A DNA stretch of 64,000 bases from Chryseobacterium gleum (GCA_945888625.1 CAMDAH010000007.1:52968-116967); one strand, 5' to 3'. Numbered from the stretch's first letter, positions 1-8,898 are shown. A program made the numbers and translations. Notes: generated by a model from the sequence alone, not told the origin.

Positions 1-615
1 GTATTGAATACAAATTGGATTTTTTTCATACTGGTATAAGGCCCCTAACATAAGATAGCCACCGTAAAATTTTGAATCTTGTTGCACCGCTGTTTCGTAA
101 GAGGATATCGCTAATTTTGTATTCCCTAACATCCTGTAATTACTACCTTTTAAAACGTAAGCATTACGATATCGCGGATTAATCTTGAGTGCACGATTTA
201 TGAACTTAAATGAATTGTCGAAATCTTGACGTAAAGTAAATGTCATTGCCATGCCAACAAGTGCCCTTGTATTCTTGGCATCTTGTTTAATTAATTTTTG
301 ATAATGGTATTGTGCTTTTGAAATATCCGAATTTTGAATAGCCGGATTATTACAAATGGCATCGGCATAAAGCATCCTTGTATCTGCTCGAGCGCTATCT
401 AATCTAAAGGCCCTTGCAGCATCCGCAATTAAAACATCATACTGAAAATTCCCTAAGGCAAACTCGCCATGACGAACCAATAGATCAACACTGTCGGGAT
501 AAATTATTATTAAACTATCGAGTGAAACAGCTGATTCTTCCGATTTTTTTCCTTTTTGGTTACAAGAACTAACAACTATCAAGAAAATAAATAAATTAAT
601 AAATAACCATTTCAT
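1..615 (-). CDS. TPR lipoprotein, 3' part cut off by window edge
   Basis: Reading the minus strand from the ATG at 615 gives an open frame of 205 codons that runs off the left end of the window with no stop. The first 18 residues form a lipoprotein signal, a hydrophobic run then SSC, with Cys18 as the likely lipidated residue. The rest is helical with tetratricopeptide-like periodicity: repeats centred near residues 105-140 and 150-185 contain NPRYRNAYVLKGSNY and DSKFYGGYLMLGALY. It is therefore probably a periplasm-facing TPR scaffold anchored in a membrane. Binding partners cannot be read from the sequence. The neighbour at 678 diverges from it, so the two share a short promoter region. Confidence 0.8.
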   Translation of the reverse strand, partial: MKWLFINLFIFLIVVSSCNQKGKKSEESAVSLDSLIIIYPDSVDLLVRHGEFALGNFQYDVLIADAARAFRLDSARADTRMLYADAICNNPAIQNSDISKAQYHYQKLIKQDAKNTRALVGMAMTFTLRQDFDNSFKFINRALKINPRYRNAYVLKGSNYRMLGNTKLAISSYETAVQQDSKFYGGYLMLGALYQYEKNPICIQY

Positions 616-633
616 AGAAACAAAGGTAAGTAT

Positions 634-662
634 TTTGTGTTGAGAGTTTATTATTACTTTTG
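634..662 (+). promoter_or_regulatory. Bacteroidota-type promoter (-33/-7)
   Basis: TTTG at 634-637, 17 bases, then TACTTTTG at 655-662. This matches the TTTG-N17-23-TAnnTTTG consensus of the Bacteroidota primary sigma factor. It lies 15 bases before the ATG at 678. Confidence 0.5.
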
Positions 663-677
663 TAACGTATTTAAATT

Positions 678-923
678 ATGAATAATAAAATTTTCTTTCT
701 AGTAGCAATTGCGATTATTCTAAACAATTCTTTGTTTAGCCAAGGATGTTCTCAATGTCGTTTAATGGCGGAACAAGGTTTGGCAATGGAGGAAACTGCC
801 TTTGGTTCGAACATCAATAGCGGGATATTGTATTTGATGCTTATTCCTTATTTTTTATTGCTATTTCTGTTTCGTCATCAACTAATTGGGCTATTCAAAA
901 AGTTGAGAAAGTCGAACAATTAA
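678..923 (+). CDS. small secreted/membrane protein with CxxC motif
   Basis: An 81-residue protein. Residues 1-22 form a signal peptide ending near FSQG, followed by a GCSQC motif (Cys24 and Cys27). A single membrane segment spans roughly residues 47-65, and the tail is basic (KKLRKSNN). The topology suggests a short periplasmic loop with a redox- or metal-capable CxxC pair and a cytoplasmic tail. Its stop codon is immediately followed by the stop of the convergent oxidoreductase gene at 924. I know of no assigned function. Confidence 0.65.
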   Translation: MNNKIFFLVAIAIILNNSLFSQGCSQCRLMAEQGLAMEETAFGSNINSGILYLMLIPYFLLLFLFRHQLIGLFKKLRKSNN

Positions 924-1952
924 TTATTCCCAAAACACCGTTATTTTCCCGATTGATTTGCCACTTTCAAGAAAATCATGTGCCGCAGCGATGTCTTTTA
1001 CATCATATACTTTACCAACCTGAGGAATTAATTGTTCTTTTTCAAAAAGCGCCATCACTGCCTGTAAACATTCTTGAACGACGTGGGGCTTATTGTCTGC
1101 AATTTTCAACATGTTTATCCCCAAAATACTTTTGGAACGCATCATAAACGCCACAGGCATAAACAATCCCATTTTACGCAAGAAAGATACTTTAGAAAAA
1201 ATTCCCCAACGACCGCTCAACAATTCAGCACCTCCAAATAAGAAAAGTCGCCCACCTGCGCCCAATAGTCGCAAATCTTTTTTTACCGTTGATCCCCCCA
1301 CAGCATTAAAACTAATGTCTAATCTTCTATCTTTCAACAACATGAAAATTTCCTTCTCATATTCCTTCTCCGTATAGTTAATCGTATAATCAGCACCCAA
1401 TTCGAGTGCTACTCTTTCTTTCTCCGCGCTACTCACCTTTGCAATAACCGTAGCGCCAGCGATTTTAGCAAGTTGGATTAACAGTGACCCAACGCCACCA
1501 GCGGCAGCATGAACTAAAACCCAATCGTTCTTGCGAATAGTTGAAATATAGTCCGACATGTAATAGGCTGTTACCGCTTGGGTACTTAAAGCCATTGCCA
1601 CCTCAGCTTTTATATTTGAAATAGTTATTACAGCATGCCGTTTTGTGACCACTTTTTTTGCGTAGGCACCAAAACGACTAAATGCTAGAACACGTTGACC
1701 AACAAGTTCATCATTATCTCTTCCACCAACCTCAATTATAGTCCCAACAAGTTCGTAGCCAATTACACAAGGCAAAGGTGGTGCTTCACGGTATAAGCCC
1801 CTTCTAGCCATTACATCCGCATAATTTAAACCAAAAGCTTCCGAATCAATTAGTACCTCATCTTCTTTTAAGTTAGGAAGGGTTACCTCCTGAAAAGAAA
1901 AAGCCTTCGTTGGCAAACCTGTTTTTGTTAATACTACCGCCTTTGTATTCAT
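924..1952 (-). CDS. zinc-independent quinone oxidoreductase (MDR superfamily)
   Basis: A 342-residue medium-chain dehydrogenase/reductase with an N-terminal GroES-like domain (about 1-125) and a Rossmann NADPH-binding domain containing AAGGVG at 150-155. The GHExxG signature of zinc-dependent alcohol dehydrogenases is replaced by GYELVG (65-70), and no structural zinc Cys cluster is visible. This places it with the quinone oxidoreductase/VAT-1-like NADPH reductases that act on quinones or reactive enones. Its ATG overlaps the stop of the upstream gene (1949-2449) by four bases, so the two are probably translationally coupled. The physiological substrate is unknown. Confidence 0.85.
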   Translation of the reverse strand: MNTKAVVLTKTGLPTKAFSFQEVTLPNLKEDEVLIDSEAFGLNYADVMARRGLYREAPPLPCVIGYELVGTIIEVGGRDNDELVGQRVLAFSRFGAYAKKVVTKRHAVITISNIKAEVAMALSTQAVTAYYMSDYISTIRKNDWVLVHAAAGGVGSLLIQLAKIAGATVIAKVSSAEKERVALELGADYTINYTEKEYEKEIFMLLKDRRLDISFNAVGGSTVKKDLRLLGAGGRLFLFGGAELLSGRWGIFSKVSFLRKMGLFMPVAFMMRSKSILGINMLKIADNKPHVVQECLQAVMALFEKEQLIPQVGKVYDVKDIAAAHDFLESGKSIGKITVFWE

Positions 1953-2449
1953 TTTTTAATTTTAGTGTTATTAATTAATACAAAACGCAGACTAATAAAA
2001 AGATTATTCGCTTCAAACGATGTAGCTGGTTTATTACTTAACAACTGATACCCTGTCTGTGCATGCAACTGCCATATTTTGTAACCAATCAAAGGCGTAA
2101 AGCCAATTCGTGTGTTATTAAAATCAGTGCGTAAGAGAAGTGACCCACCAAATGTAAATCCCACGTTACTCGACTTATACCAATAGCCTAAATCGTAACC
2201 CAGGACATTATTTATAAAATCATAATTTAAACCAATATTTACAGCATGGGTTTTTGGTTTTCTGAATTGTAACTCTTTCCACTGTCGCTCCCCTCCGAGT
2301 TCTGCAATAATAAACTTCCCTTTTTGAAGTCCAAAATAAGGCCCGTTTTTTACAATGGTCATGTTTTTCTTTTCAAAAAACCCTTTTCTTTGGGCGTTAC
2401 AAAACTGGGAAATCCAACAAAATAAAAGAATTAAAAAAACTTTTTCCAT
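1949..2449 (-). CDS. secreted, probable outer-membrane protein of unknown function
   Basis: A 166-residue protein with a signal peptide (1-19, ending CNAQ). The rest has alternating hydrophobic and polar strands and aromatic-rich segments (GLNYDFINNVLGYDLGYWY, LLIGYKIW-like turns) typical of small beta-barrel or periplasmic lipocalin-like Bacteroidota proteins. It is upstream of and overlaps the quinone oxidoreductase by four bases, so it is the first gene of a two-gene minus-strand unit. I do not recognise the family. Confidence 0.65.
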   Translation of the reverse strand: MEKVFLILLFCWISQFCNAQRKGFFEKKNMTIVKNGPYFGLQKGKFIIAELGGERQWKELQFRKPKTHAVNIGLNYDFINNVLGYDLGYWYKSSNVGFTFGGSLLLRTDFNNTRIGFTPLIGYKIWQLHAQTGYQLLSNKPATSFEANNLFISLRFVLINNTKIKK

Positions 2450-2571
2450 TACTATAAATTTTATCTTTTACAATGTAAATAGTTTGTCGAAATTACTAAA
2501 AGGAAGCCAAATAAATTTGTTTGTCAATTTTATTACGAACTTTGATTAGTATTAACTTATTTGTTTTTTAG

Positions 2572-3021
2572 TTGAGCCTAATTTCTCCATACAATGAAAG
2601 CTACTTCATGCAAAAAGCCCTGTTTGAGGCCGAGCATGCGTATTCACTAAACGAGGTGCCCGTTGGTGCTATTATTGTTTGTAATAATCAAATAATAGGT
2701 AAAGGTCACAATTTAACGGAAACATTAAACGATGTGACTGCGCATGCTGAAATGCAAGCAATTACCGCGGCTGCTTCATTTTTAGGGGGTAAATACCTTA
2801 AGGGTTGCACGTTATACGTAACACTCGAACCTTGTGTAATGTGCGCTGGCGCTTTGTATTGGTCTCAAATCGAAAAAGTGGTTTTTGGTACACGTGACGA
2901 AAAAAAGGGCGCTTGTCAACACCTACCTTCTTTGTTTCATCCTACGACCTTAGTAACTAATGGAGCGCTAGAAGCGGATTGTTCCGCCATATTAAAACGA
3001 TTCTTTAAAGATAAACGTTGA
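2572..3021 (+). CDS. tadA: tRNA-specific adenosine deaminase
   Basis: A 149-residue zinc deaminase that converts A34 to inosine in the tRNA-Arg(ACG) anticodon. The catalytic motifs are HAE at 58-60 (His zinc ligand, Glu proton shuttle) and PCVMC at 87-91 (two Cys zinc ligands). Length and the TLNDVTAHAEMQAI context match bacterial TadA. The chosen start is TTG at 2572: the residues upstream of the first ATG (Met13) include the usual TadA N-terminus SPYNESYFM, so starting at the ATG would cut a conserved helix. A following promoter-like TATATTTG separates it from the ridA-like gene. Confidence 0.92.
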   Translation: MSLISPYNESYFMQKALFEAEHAYSLNEVPVGAIIVCNNQIIGKGHNLTETLNDVTAHAEMQAITAAASFLGGKYLKGCTLYVTLEPCVMCAGALYWSQIEKVVFGTRDEKKGACQHLPSLFHPTTLVTNGALEADCSAILKRFFKDKR

Positions 3022-3054
3022 ACGGAATTCCTTTCTGATTTGATGACATTTCCT

Positions 3055-3062
3055 TATATTTG
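3055..3062 (+). promoter_or_regulatory. -7 promoter element upstream of the ridA-like gene
   Basis: TATATTTG matches TAnnTTTG and lies 14 bases before the TTG start at 3077. No good -33 TTTG is found at the expected distance; the nearest, at 3039-3042, is only 12 bases away. Confidence 0.4.
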
Positions 3063-3076
3063 CCTAAAAAAGATAG

Positions 3077-3514
3077 TTGAGTAACAATCCCATTTCAATA
3101 AACAATGCCCCTAAACCTGTTGGTTTATACCCCCATGCTCGTCGTGTAGGGAATTTACTTTTTTTATCCGGCGTTGGTCCGCGCGTGGCCGGTTCAGATG
3201 CAACAGACTCTGTGGTACCCGGTTTGACCTTGGATAAAAATGGAAATTTTCTGACGTTTGACTTCGAAGCACAATGCCGAAGTGTGTTTGAAAACGTGCG
3301 AGTAATACTCGAAGCATCTGGATCTAGTTGGGAAGAGTTAGTTGATGTGACTGTTTTTTTAGTTGACATGAAACGTGATTTTCAAATCTACAATCGTTTA
3401 TATGCCGAATATTTCAAAGACAATCAGCCGTGTCGGACAACTGTAGAAATTAATGCTTTACCGACACCAATAGCCATAGAATTAAAATGTGTTGCTTCAA
3501 TTAACCAATTATGA
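3077..3514 (+). CDS. RidA/YjgF/UK114-family imine deaminase
   Basis: A 145-residue RidA-fold protein. RidA proteins hydrolyse reactive enamine/imine intermediates such as 2-aminoacrylate, and some Bacteroidota members act on 2-aminomuconate in tryptophan catabolism. The conserved features are the SGVGPR segment (31-36), the LVDVTVFLVDM strand (89-98), and the substrate-binding Arg120 in CRTTVEINALP. The only in-frame start that keeps the N-terminal strand is TTG at 3077. It overlaps the next gene by four bases (ATGA). The subfamily is not assigned. Confidence 0.85.
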   Translation: MSNNPISINNAPKPVGLYPHARRVGNLLFLSGVGPRVAGSDATDSVVPGLTLDKNGNFLTFDFEAQCRSVFENVRVILEASGSSWEELVDVTVFLVDMKRDFQIYNRLYAEYFKDNQPCRTTVEINALPTPIAIELKCVASINQL

Positions 3515-4092
3515 TCGGATTTACTATTAGATGCCTCTTGGCTTTAATCGCTGTATTCTTCAATGTTTACCTGTTTTTTACTGGCTCTTGGGGATGGGGA
3601 ATATTCTTGATTTTCATAACAGCCCTTATTATTTTGTCGTTTTTTAGAAATGAAAACATGATTTTAGCGCTAAATCAAATGCGAACAGGGAATCAAGAAA
3701 AAGCCAAGAAATATATCAATAGAATAAGTGCCCCCCAATTTCTTCCTCGCAAGCAACATGCCTACGTTTTATACCTTCAAGCGGTTATGAATGCGCAAGA
3801 GCTCGGATTTGGTGGCAGTGAAGTTTTGCTAAGAAAAGCGCTGCATTTAGGGCTAAGGACTTCAGAAGACAATGCTGTGGCAAGAATGCATTTATCGAGT
3901 ATCTGCGCGCAAACAGGTAGAAAAGCAGAAGCAGTTTCTTTATTAACTGAAGCCAAAAAGTTAGATAAATCGGGAATGATGAAAGACCAAATAAAAACCA
4001 TGCAACAGCAGTTGCAAATGGCTCCTTCAAAAAACCAAATGCGCATGGCACAAATGATGGGGGGTAGAAAAAAATCACCCAAAATGCGCTAA
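3511..4092 (+). CDS. membrane-anchored TPR-like protein
   Basis: A 193-residue protein with two adjacent N-terminal membrane segments (about 5-22 and 27-45). An amphipathic helical domain follows, with TPR-like helix pairs (about 50-165) and a Met/Gln/Lys-rich basic tail. The soluble domain probably lies on the cytoplasmic side. It is coupled to the upstream RidA-like gene (four-base overlap) and is followed after eight bases by the methyltransferase gene. No function is known to me. Confidence 0.65.
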   Translation: MIGFTIRCLLALIAVFFNVYLFFTGSWGWGIFLIFITALIILSFFRNENMILALNQMRTGNQEKAKKYINRISAPQFLPRKQHAYVLYLQAVMNAQELGFGGSEVLLRKALHLGLRTSEDNAVARMHLSSICAQTGRKAEAVSLLTEAKKLDKSGMMKDQIKTMQQQLQMAPSKNQMRMAQMMGGRKKSPKMR

Positions 4093-4100
4093 GCAGGAAA

Positions 4101-4979
4101 ATGGCAAAAAACAAACAAATTGTGTCATCTTCTTGGGAGGATTATGAACTAATCGACGCCGGTGGAGGTAAAAAACTTGAGCGATGGGGTAAAATAGTCA
4201 GTATTCGCCCAGAGGTGAACGCCTATTTCAGGAGTGGATTACCTTTCGAAGAATGGTATAAATTAGCTGACATTGAATTTATAATAAAAAAAGGGCAACA
4301 AGGTATTTGGAAAATACTTAAAAACAATCCGCCAAATGCCTGGAAAATAAAATATGAAAAAACACTTTTTGAATTAAAACAAACTAGCTATAAGCATCTT
4401 GGTTTATTTCCAGAACAACGGACCAATTGGGATTTCATAAAAAAACACCTAAAACAAGACACAAAATTTTTGAATCTCTTTGGTTATAGCGGAGCTTCCT
4501 CTTGTATTGCACGCTACATTGGAGCCGATACTTATCATGTTGACGCATCCAAAACAGCACTGAATGCCGCAAAACTTAATATGGAACTGAACAAATTATT
4601 AAATATCCGTTGGGTTTTTGAGGACGCTGCTAAATTTTTAGCTAAAGAAGTGCAACGGGAGCATACATTTCAGGGCATTCAAATGGATCCGCCGGCATGG
4701 GGCAACGGAGCAAAAGGAGAAAAATGGAAATTAGAAGACCAATTAGATGCATTAATGAGTAATGCGGCGAGTGCACTTAGTGATGACGGATTTTTAATTT
4801 TAAATACCTATTCACCAACGGTTAATCTTGACTTAATAAATGATTTAAGTGGTATTTATTTTTCTGACAGAAAAATAGAAACTGGTGAGTTAGTTATGCA
4901 AACTAGTACAAATAAGACCTTGTCGTTTGGTAATTTACTGCGTGTGTTGCCAAATGCTACTTCTGAAGAAACGTATTAG
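4101..4979 (+). CDS. class I SAM-dependent methyltransferase, RlmI/RlmK-like
   Basis: A 292-residue protein. Motif I FLNLFGYSGASS (123-134) binds S-adenosylmethionine, the acidic motif II is at HVDAS (146-150), and DPPAW (196-200) is motif IV of the base-methylating type. The fold and LNLFGYSG motif resemble the 23S rRNA cytosine-5 methyltransferases RlmI/RlmK. However, the N-terminal PUA domain is absent and the TCxx motif of m5C enzymes is not visible, so the base modified is uncertain. The last 23 bases overlap the convergent thioredoxin-like gene. Confidence 0.78.
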   Translation: MAKNKQIVSSSWEDYELIDAGGGKKLERWGKIVSIRPEVNAYFRSGLPFEEWYKLADIEFIIKKGQQGIWKILKNNPPNAWKIKYEKTLFELKQTSYKHLGLFPEQRTNWDFIKKHLKQDTKFLNLFGYSGASSCIARYIGADTYHVDASKTALNAAKLNMELNKLLNIRWVFEDAAKFLAKEVQREHTFQGIQMDPPAWGNGAKGEKWKLEDQLDALMSNAASALSDDGFLILNTYSPTVNLDLINDLSGIYFSDRKIETGELVMQTSTNKTLSFGNLLRVLPNATSEETY

Positions 4980-5430
4980 CGTTTGATGTCCATACCGAGG
5001 GACCACCTTGCATATAGCCAGACTGACCAAGCTTATCGTATTGAAAACCTGCTTTCGATGGGCTAGTGCTTGCAGCAACAAAAACTATGGTCGGATAACC
5101 CTGAATAGCATATTGCTTACCTAAGAGAGCATTTTGGTTTTGAAGCGCCGTAGATTGCTTGCTCCTGTCTTTTGGAAAGTCAACATCAACTAATACTACT
5201 TTGTCTGTAGCCCATTTCTTAAATTCCGGCGTTAAAAACACTTCTTTCTGTAGTCTTATACACCAACCACACCAGTCACTCCCCGTAAAGAAAAGCATAA
5301 GTGGTTTGTTCGTTTTGGCGGAAATTTTAGACGCCTCATTTAAATCAGTATACCAGGTTAATTGATCTTTTTGAGCAAATAGATTAGCTGAGATTAAAAC
5401 AACGAATAATAGAAAGAATGTATTTTTCAT
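4957..5430 (-). CDS. secreted thioredoxin-like protein
   Basis: A 157-residue protein with a signal peptide (1-19, LFAQ) and a thioredoxin fold. The redox motif is WCGWC (Cys54 and Cys57), preceded by LMLFFTGSD, as in the thioredoxin_7/DUF255-type periplasmic reductases of Bacteroidota. A cis-Pro motif is visible at GYPTI. It likely reduces or isomerises disulfides in the periplasm. Its 3' end overlaps the 3' end of the plus-strand methyltransferase gene. Upstream, it shares a 139-base intergenic region with the divergent TonB receptor gene, which contains an 18-base palindrome. Confidence 0.82.
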   Translation of the reverse strand: MKNTFFLLFVVLISANLFAQKDQLTWYTDLNEASKISAKTNKPLMLFFTGSDWCGWCIRLQKEVFLTPEFKKWATDKVVLVDVDFPKDRSKQSTALQNQNALLGKQYAIQGYPTIVFVAASTSPSKAGFQYDKLGQSGYMQGGPSVWTSNANTFLQK

Positions 5431-5456
5431 ATAAACAATTTTAGTAAAGTTAATAA

Positions 5457-5474
5457 TGCAAAATCAATTTTGCA
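5457..5474. promoter_or_regulatory. 18-bp palindrome, candidate operator
   Basis: TGCAAAAT-CA-ATTTTGCA has perfect 8-base arms with a 2-base centre. It is 26 bases upstream of the thioredoxin-like ATG and 95 bases upstream of the divergent TonB receptor ATG. Its symmetry and position suit a homodimeric regulator. No regulator is encoded next to it. Confidence 0.35.
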
Positions 5475-5569
5475 AATACCATGCAAATTATTCATCTAAG
5501 GCTACTTAATATAATTTTTTTAATGTCCTTGTTATAAATAACTTATATTCGTACTATAAATATACTATT

Positions 5570-8023
5570 ATGAAACTAAGCATTACCTTCCTTCTTTTCT
5601 CGTTCTTCTCAATGACACTAATCGCCCAAACCCCCACTCAAACAATACGTGGGAAAATCGTAGATAACGAATCGCAGGCCTCATTAGTGGGCGTTAAGAT
5701 TGTAGTTAGCTTAGAATCTGGGGAACAGTTTCGCGCTTTAAGTGACACCGAAGGGTATTTCGAATTAGTTAAAGTTCCGATTGGAAAGCATCAAGTAATG
5801 GTAACTTTCGCCCTATACGAACCAAAAACTGTTACCGCAGAACTTTCATCGGGAAAAGAAACCATCTTGTCGATTTCACTAACAGAGAAAATTAATGAGC
5901 AAGAGGAAGTAGCTGTTGTTGGAAAACGAAAAGGAGCTGTTTTGAATGAAATGGCCGTGATATCAGCACAACAATTTAGTGTGGAAGAAACCAATCGCTA
6001 TCCAGGATCAAGAATGGATCCTGCTCGAATGGCATCAAATTTTGCCGGCGTACAAGGTGCAGATGACTCTCGAAATGATATTGTTATTAGAGGCAATTCG
6101 CCGCTAGGCGTCGTTTGGAAAATGGAGGGGATAGACCTCCCAAATCCTTCCCACTTTGCCATTGCAGGCAGCTCGGGAGGGCCTGTATCCATAATTAACA
6201 ACAAGTTTTTGGGAAACTCAGACTTTTTTATGAGTGCTTTTCCCGCAGAATATGGGAACAGCACCTCGGGCGTTTTTGATTTAAAAGTTAGAAATGGCAA
6301 CGAAAAACGCCACGAATTTACGGGGCAATTCGGATTTTTAGGAACAGAGTTGATGGCAGAAGGTCCATTAAACAAAAAGGGTACTGCGAGTTATTTGGTA
6401 ATGGGCAGGTACTCTACACTTAGTCTTTTTCAACAAATAGGGGTGAAATTAGGCACTGACGCTGTTCCTGTATATGGCGATGCTTCTTTTAAATTTAATT
6501 GGAAACTTAAAAATGGTGGAAACCTTGCTTTGTTTGGATTAGGAGGGGCAAGTCAAATAGCCATAGAAATTTCCAAGCAAAAAGAATACTCCCAAGAATT
6601 CTATGGGGAGGGAGATCGAGACCAATATTTTAGTACGGCCATGGGGATTGTGGGACTGAACTATAAAAAGTCAATAAATGAAAAAACCTATGTTACATCT
6701 ACTTTAGCAGTTGCCTATGAAACCCAACGAGCGAACCATAATTACCTTGTGCGCAGTTTGGATACACTAGCCAATGGGACCATCGAAATTAAAGTCGATA
6801 CCTCCTACGCATTAATGGCTTATACCTTTAGCTTTATGAAATATTCGGGATTCGTTAGTATAAACCATAAAATTTCAAAGCACCACCTTATTAAAGCGGG
6901 GATAAACATAGATGTAATGACGCAGCAGCAGATAGACTCCGCGCTGGTAAATGTTGGGGTGCCTAATATTTTTAGACTCCGATGGGATTACACAGGCGCA
7001 TGTGCATTAATTCAACCCTTTGTGCAATGGAAATGGCGAATAAACGATAAAATGGACTTTGTTGCGGGAATCCATGCGCAATACTTTAGCTTGAGTAATA
7101 GTATTAGTCCTGCAGAACCAAGAATTGGATGGAAATATCGCTTAAGAGGAAATCAATCTGTTTTTGCAGGTGGTGGAATGCACAGCCAGATTCAACCATT
7201 GTACACTTATACCTATAACAAATATGGAACCCAAGCGAACCCTGTTTACCATAATAAAAACATGGACTTTATGCGTAGCTTACACTCGGGATTTGGCTAT
7301 GAAAAATTCTTTAAAAAAGGCATCAGTGTGCGGAGCGAAGTCTATTATCAATACCTCTATAATGTTCCTGTAACCATCGCACCGTCGTCGTTTTCAATGA
7401 TTAATATGGGCAGTGCTTTCTCCCGGATTTTTTCGGATTCATTAGAGAATACGGGCACTGGCTTAAATTACGGCTTAGAATTAACCGTTCAAAAATACTT
7501 TGACAAGAATTTTTTCTTTTTATTTTCAGGAACCATTTATAATTCTACCTACAAGGGCAGCGATGGCATCGAACGCAACACTTCGTATAATGGATTATAC
7601 GTAGCCAATTTACTCGCGGGTAAAGAATTTAAATTAGGAAAAAATAATGTGCTCGGACTCGGTCTTAAGATTACACGTGCTGGTGGTAAGAAATATGGCT
7701 TGGTTGATGTTAATGCAACCAATGCCAATTACGAGCTGATATTCCTAGATTCTGCTTTTAACACCCGACAATTTAGGGATTATTTCCGCTTGGATCTAAA
7801 AGTTAGTTGGCGATTAAATACAGCGAATGTAACACATGAAATTGGGCTAGACTTGGTTAATTTATTAGGGACGAGAAACATTTTAAGTTTAGCATACGCT
7901 CCTAGTTTAAACCCTGCAGAAACCAGCCAAGCAGGCTACCAGCCAATTGCTGAAAAAACACAATTGGGATTTTTACCAATTTTTTACTACAAAATTGATT
8001 TTAAAGGGAACAACACCCGTTAA
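5570..8023 (+). CDS. TonB-dependent outer-membrane receptor
   Basis: An 817-residue receptor with a signal peptide (1-19), a carboxypeptidase-regulatory-like beta domain (about 24-105, starting IRGKIVDNES) and a plug domain (about 130-245, with NDIVIRGNSPLG). The C-terminal barrel covers the rest. It takes up a ligand across the outer membrane using TonB energy, presumably from the ExbBD/TonB cluster at 47.6-50.7 kb. There is no SusD partner nearby, so it is not a standard glycan SusC. The ligand is unknown (siderophore, metal or peptide are possible). The promoter region has TATATTCG, close to TAnnTTTG, upstream. Its stop codon overlaps the stop of the convergent gene. Confidence 0.88.
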   Translation: MKLSITFLLFSFFSMTLIAQTPTQTIRGKIVDNESQASLVGVKIVVSLESGEQFRALSDTEGYFELVKVPIGKHQVMVTFALYEPKTVTAELSSGKETILSISLTEKINEQEEVAVVGKRKGAVLNEMAVISAQQFSVEETNRYPGSRMDPARMASNFAGVQGADDSRNDIVIRGNSPLGVVWKMEGIDLPNPSHFAIAGSSGGPVSIINNKFLGNSDFFMSAFPAEYGNSTSGVFDLKVRNGNEKRHEFTGQFGFLGTELMAEGPLNKKGTASYLVMGRYSTLSLFQQIGVKLGTDAVPVYGDASFKFNWKLKNGGNLALFGLGGASQIAIEISKQKEYSQEFYGEGDRDQYFSTAMGIVGLNYKKSINEKTYVTSTLAVAYETQRANHNYLVRSLDTLANGTIEIKVDTSYALMAYTFSFMKYSGFVSINHKISKHHLIKAGINIDVMTQQQIDSALVNVGVPNIFRLRWDYTGACALIQPFVQWKWRINDKMDFVAGIHAQYFSLSNSISPAEPRIGWKYRLRGNQSVFAGGGMHSQIQPLYTYTYNKYGTQANPVYHNKNMDFMRSLHSGFGYEKFFKKGISVRSEVYYQYLYNVPVTIAPSSFSMINMGSAFSRIFSDSLENTGTGLNYGLELTVQKYFDKNFFFLFSGTIYNSTYKGSDGIERNTSYNGLYVANLLAGKEFKLGKNNVLGLGLKITRAGGKKYGLVDVNATNANYELIFLDSAFNTRQFRDYFRLDLKVSWRLNTANVTHEIGLDLVNLLGTRNILSLAYAPSLNPAETSQAGYQPIAEKTQLGFLPIFYYKIDFKGNNTR

Positions 8024-8034
8024 TTCCAAACGGG
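8016..8034. terminator. short hairpin across two overlapping convergent stop codons
   Basis: CCCGTT (8016-8021), a 7-base loop, AACGGG (8029-8034). The stop codons of both convergent genes lie at the base of the loop. There is no immediate T-tract, so intrinsic termination is doubtful; it may block transcription or stabilise 3' ends in both directions. Confidence 0.3.
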
Positions 8035-8898
8035 ACAGTCGCAATCTTTTTTTGACTTTAGGTAAATAATTAGTCCAACTGAAACCGACGTGTTAAACGC
8101 CCCTACGACATGAGAAACCTTATTTTTAGCTGCATTTTGGTGCGTGTAAACGCCCACTTGATTCAGTAAAGAGGCCGAAAGACTAGGTTGAAGATAAAAA
8201 TACTTGAAAAACTCAAAGCGCAAGCCAGCATTGGCATTTACACCAAAACCAGACAAGCTGCGTTTGTTTTCTTCAAAACCTCCGAAATTAAATGTAGAGT
8301 TGGTGTGTAAAACACCTGCTCCTATACCGTAAATAGCATTCACCACAAAGTTTCTGCGCTTAGTCCTATATAAATTTTGAATTAAATTTAATTCAATGTT
8401 CACAAAACTCATCCCCATATCAGACCCGAACTGAATTCGGGCAGAGTCAAGATTAATTAATTCATCTGTATATTGTCCAGATAAATTCGAAACCGTATCC
8501 ACTTCAGAACTTACAACCCCTGTCAAATAAACGGACTGATTGGGTTTTATTCCATATTGAAGGCGATCTATTCCGAGAGAAATATTAACGCCTCTGCGAA
8601 TATTATACCCGACGCTAATAGCATATTGATTAGAAAGTATTTTACTAAAATCGGGCATTGAAAAAGCGGGGGAATTTTGCCAAAGACCTACCTTTTCCAA
8701 CGAGAAATTATACCCTGACCCGATGAACTTAAGAGTGGAATTAGAATAAAAATTAGAGCCTAGCCCAACAGAGAAATTAACATTTCCAGCGTATGCAGAG
8801 TTATTTGCTTTGCCGTTCTGTGAGAACAAAACAAACGGAAAGAAAGCTATTGCGAAATAGAAAAAAAACCTAGTTAGTGAGAAATAATCTTTAACCAT
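8020..8898 (-). CDS. outer-membrane beta-barrel protein, function unknown
   Basis: A 292-residue protein with a signal peptide (about 1-26, ending LFSQ) and alternating beta strands rich in Gly and aromatic residues (NFSVGLGSNFYSNS, YGIGAGVLH, SVSVGLIIYLKS). It ends with the charged, Cys-containing tail KDCDCPVWN. This is the profile of an 8- to 12-stranded Bacteroidota barrel such as the porin-family/OmpW-like group. The gene overlaps the upstream lipoprotein gene by 25 bases, suggesting one transcript, and its stop overlaps that of the convergent TonB receptor. Specific function cannot be inferred. Confidence 0.68.
   Translation of the reverse strand: MVKDYFSLTRFFFYFAIAFFPFVLFSQNGKANNSAYAGNVNFSVGLGSNFYSNSTLKFIGSGYNFSLEKVGLWQNSPAFSMPDFSKILSNQYAISVGYNIRRGVNISLGIDRLQYGIKPNQSVYLTGVVSSEVDTVSNLSGQYTDELINLDSARIQFGSDMGMSFVNIELNLIQNLYRTKRRNFVVNAIYGIGAGVLHTNSTFNFGGFEENKRSLSGFGVNANAGLRFEFFKYFYLQPSLSASLLNQVGVYTHQNAAKNKVSHVVGAFNTSVSVGLIIYLKSKKDCDCPVWN

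Noticed and set aside
795..815. GGTTCGA-like tRNA T-loop sequence
   Set aside because: No acceptor stem or anticodon arm around it and it lies inside the 81-codon gene.
5998..6375. Minus-strand 125-codon frame within the TonB receptor gene
   Set aside because: Antisense to conserved plug-domain codons and lacking any promoter or domain.
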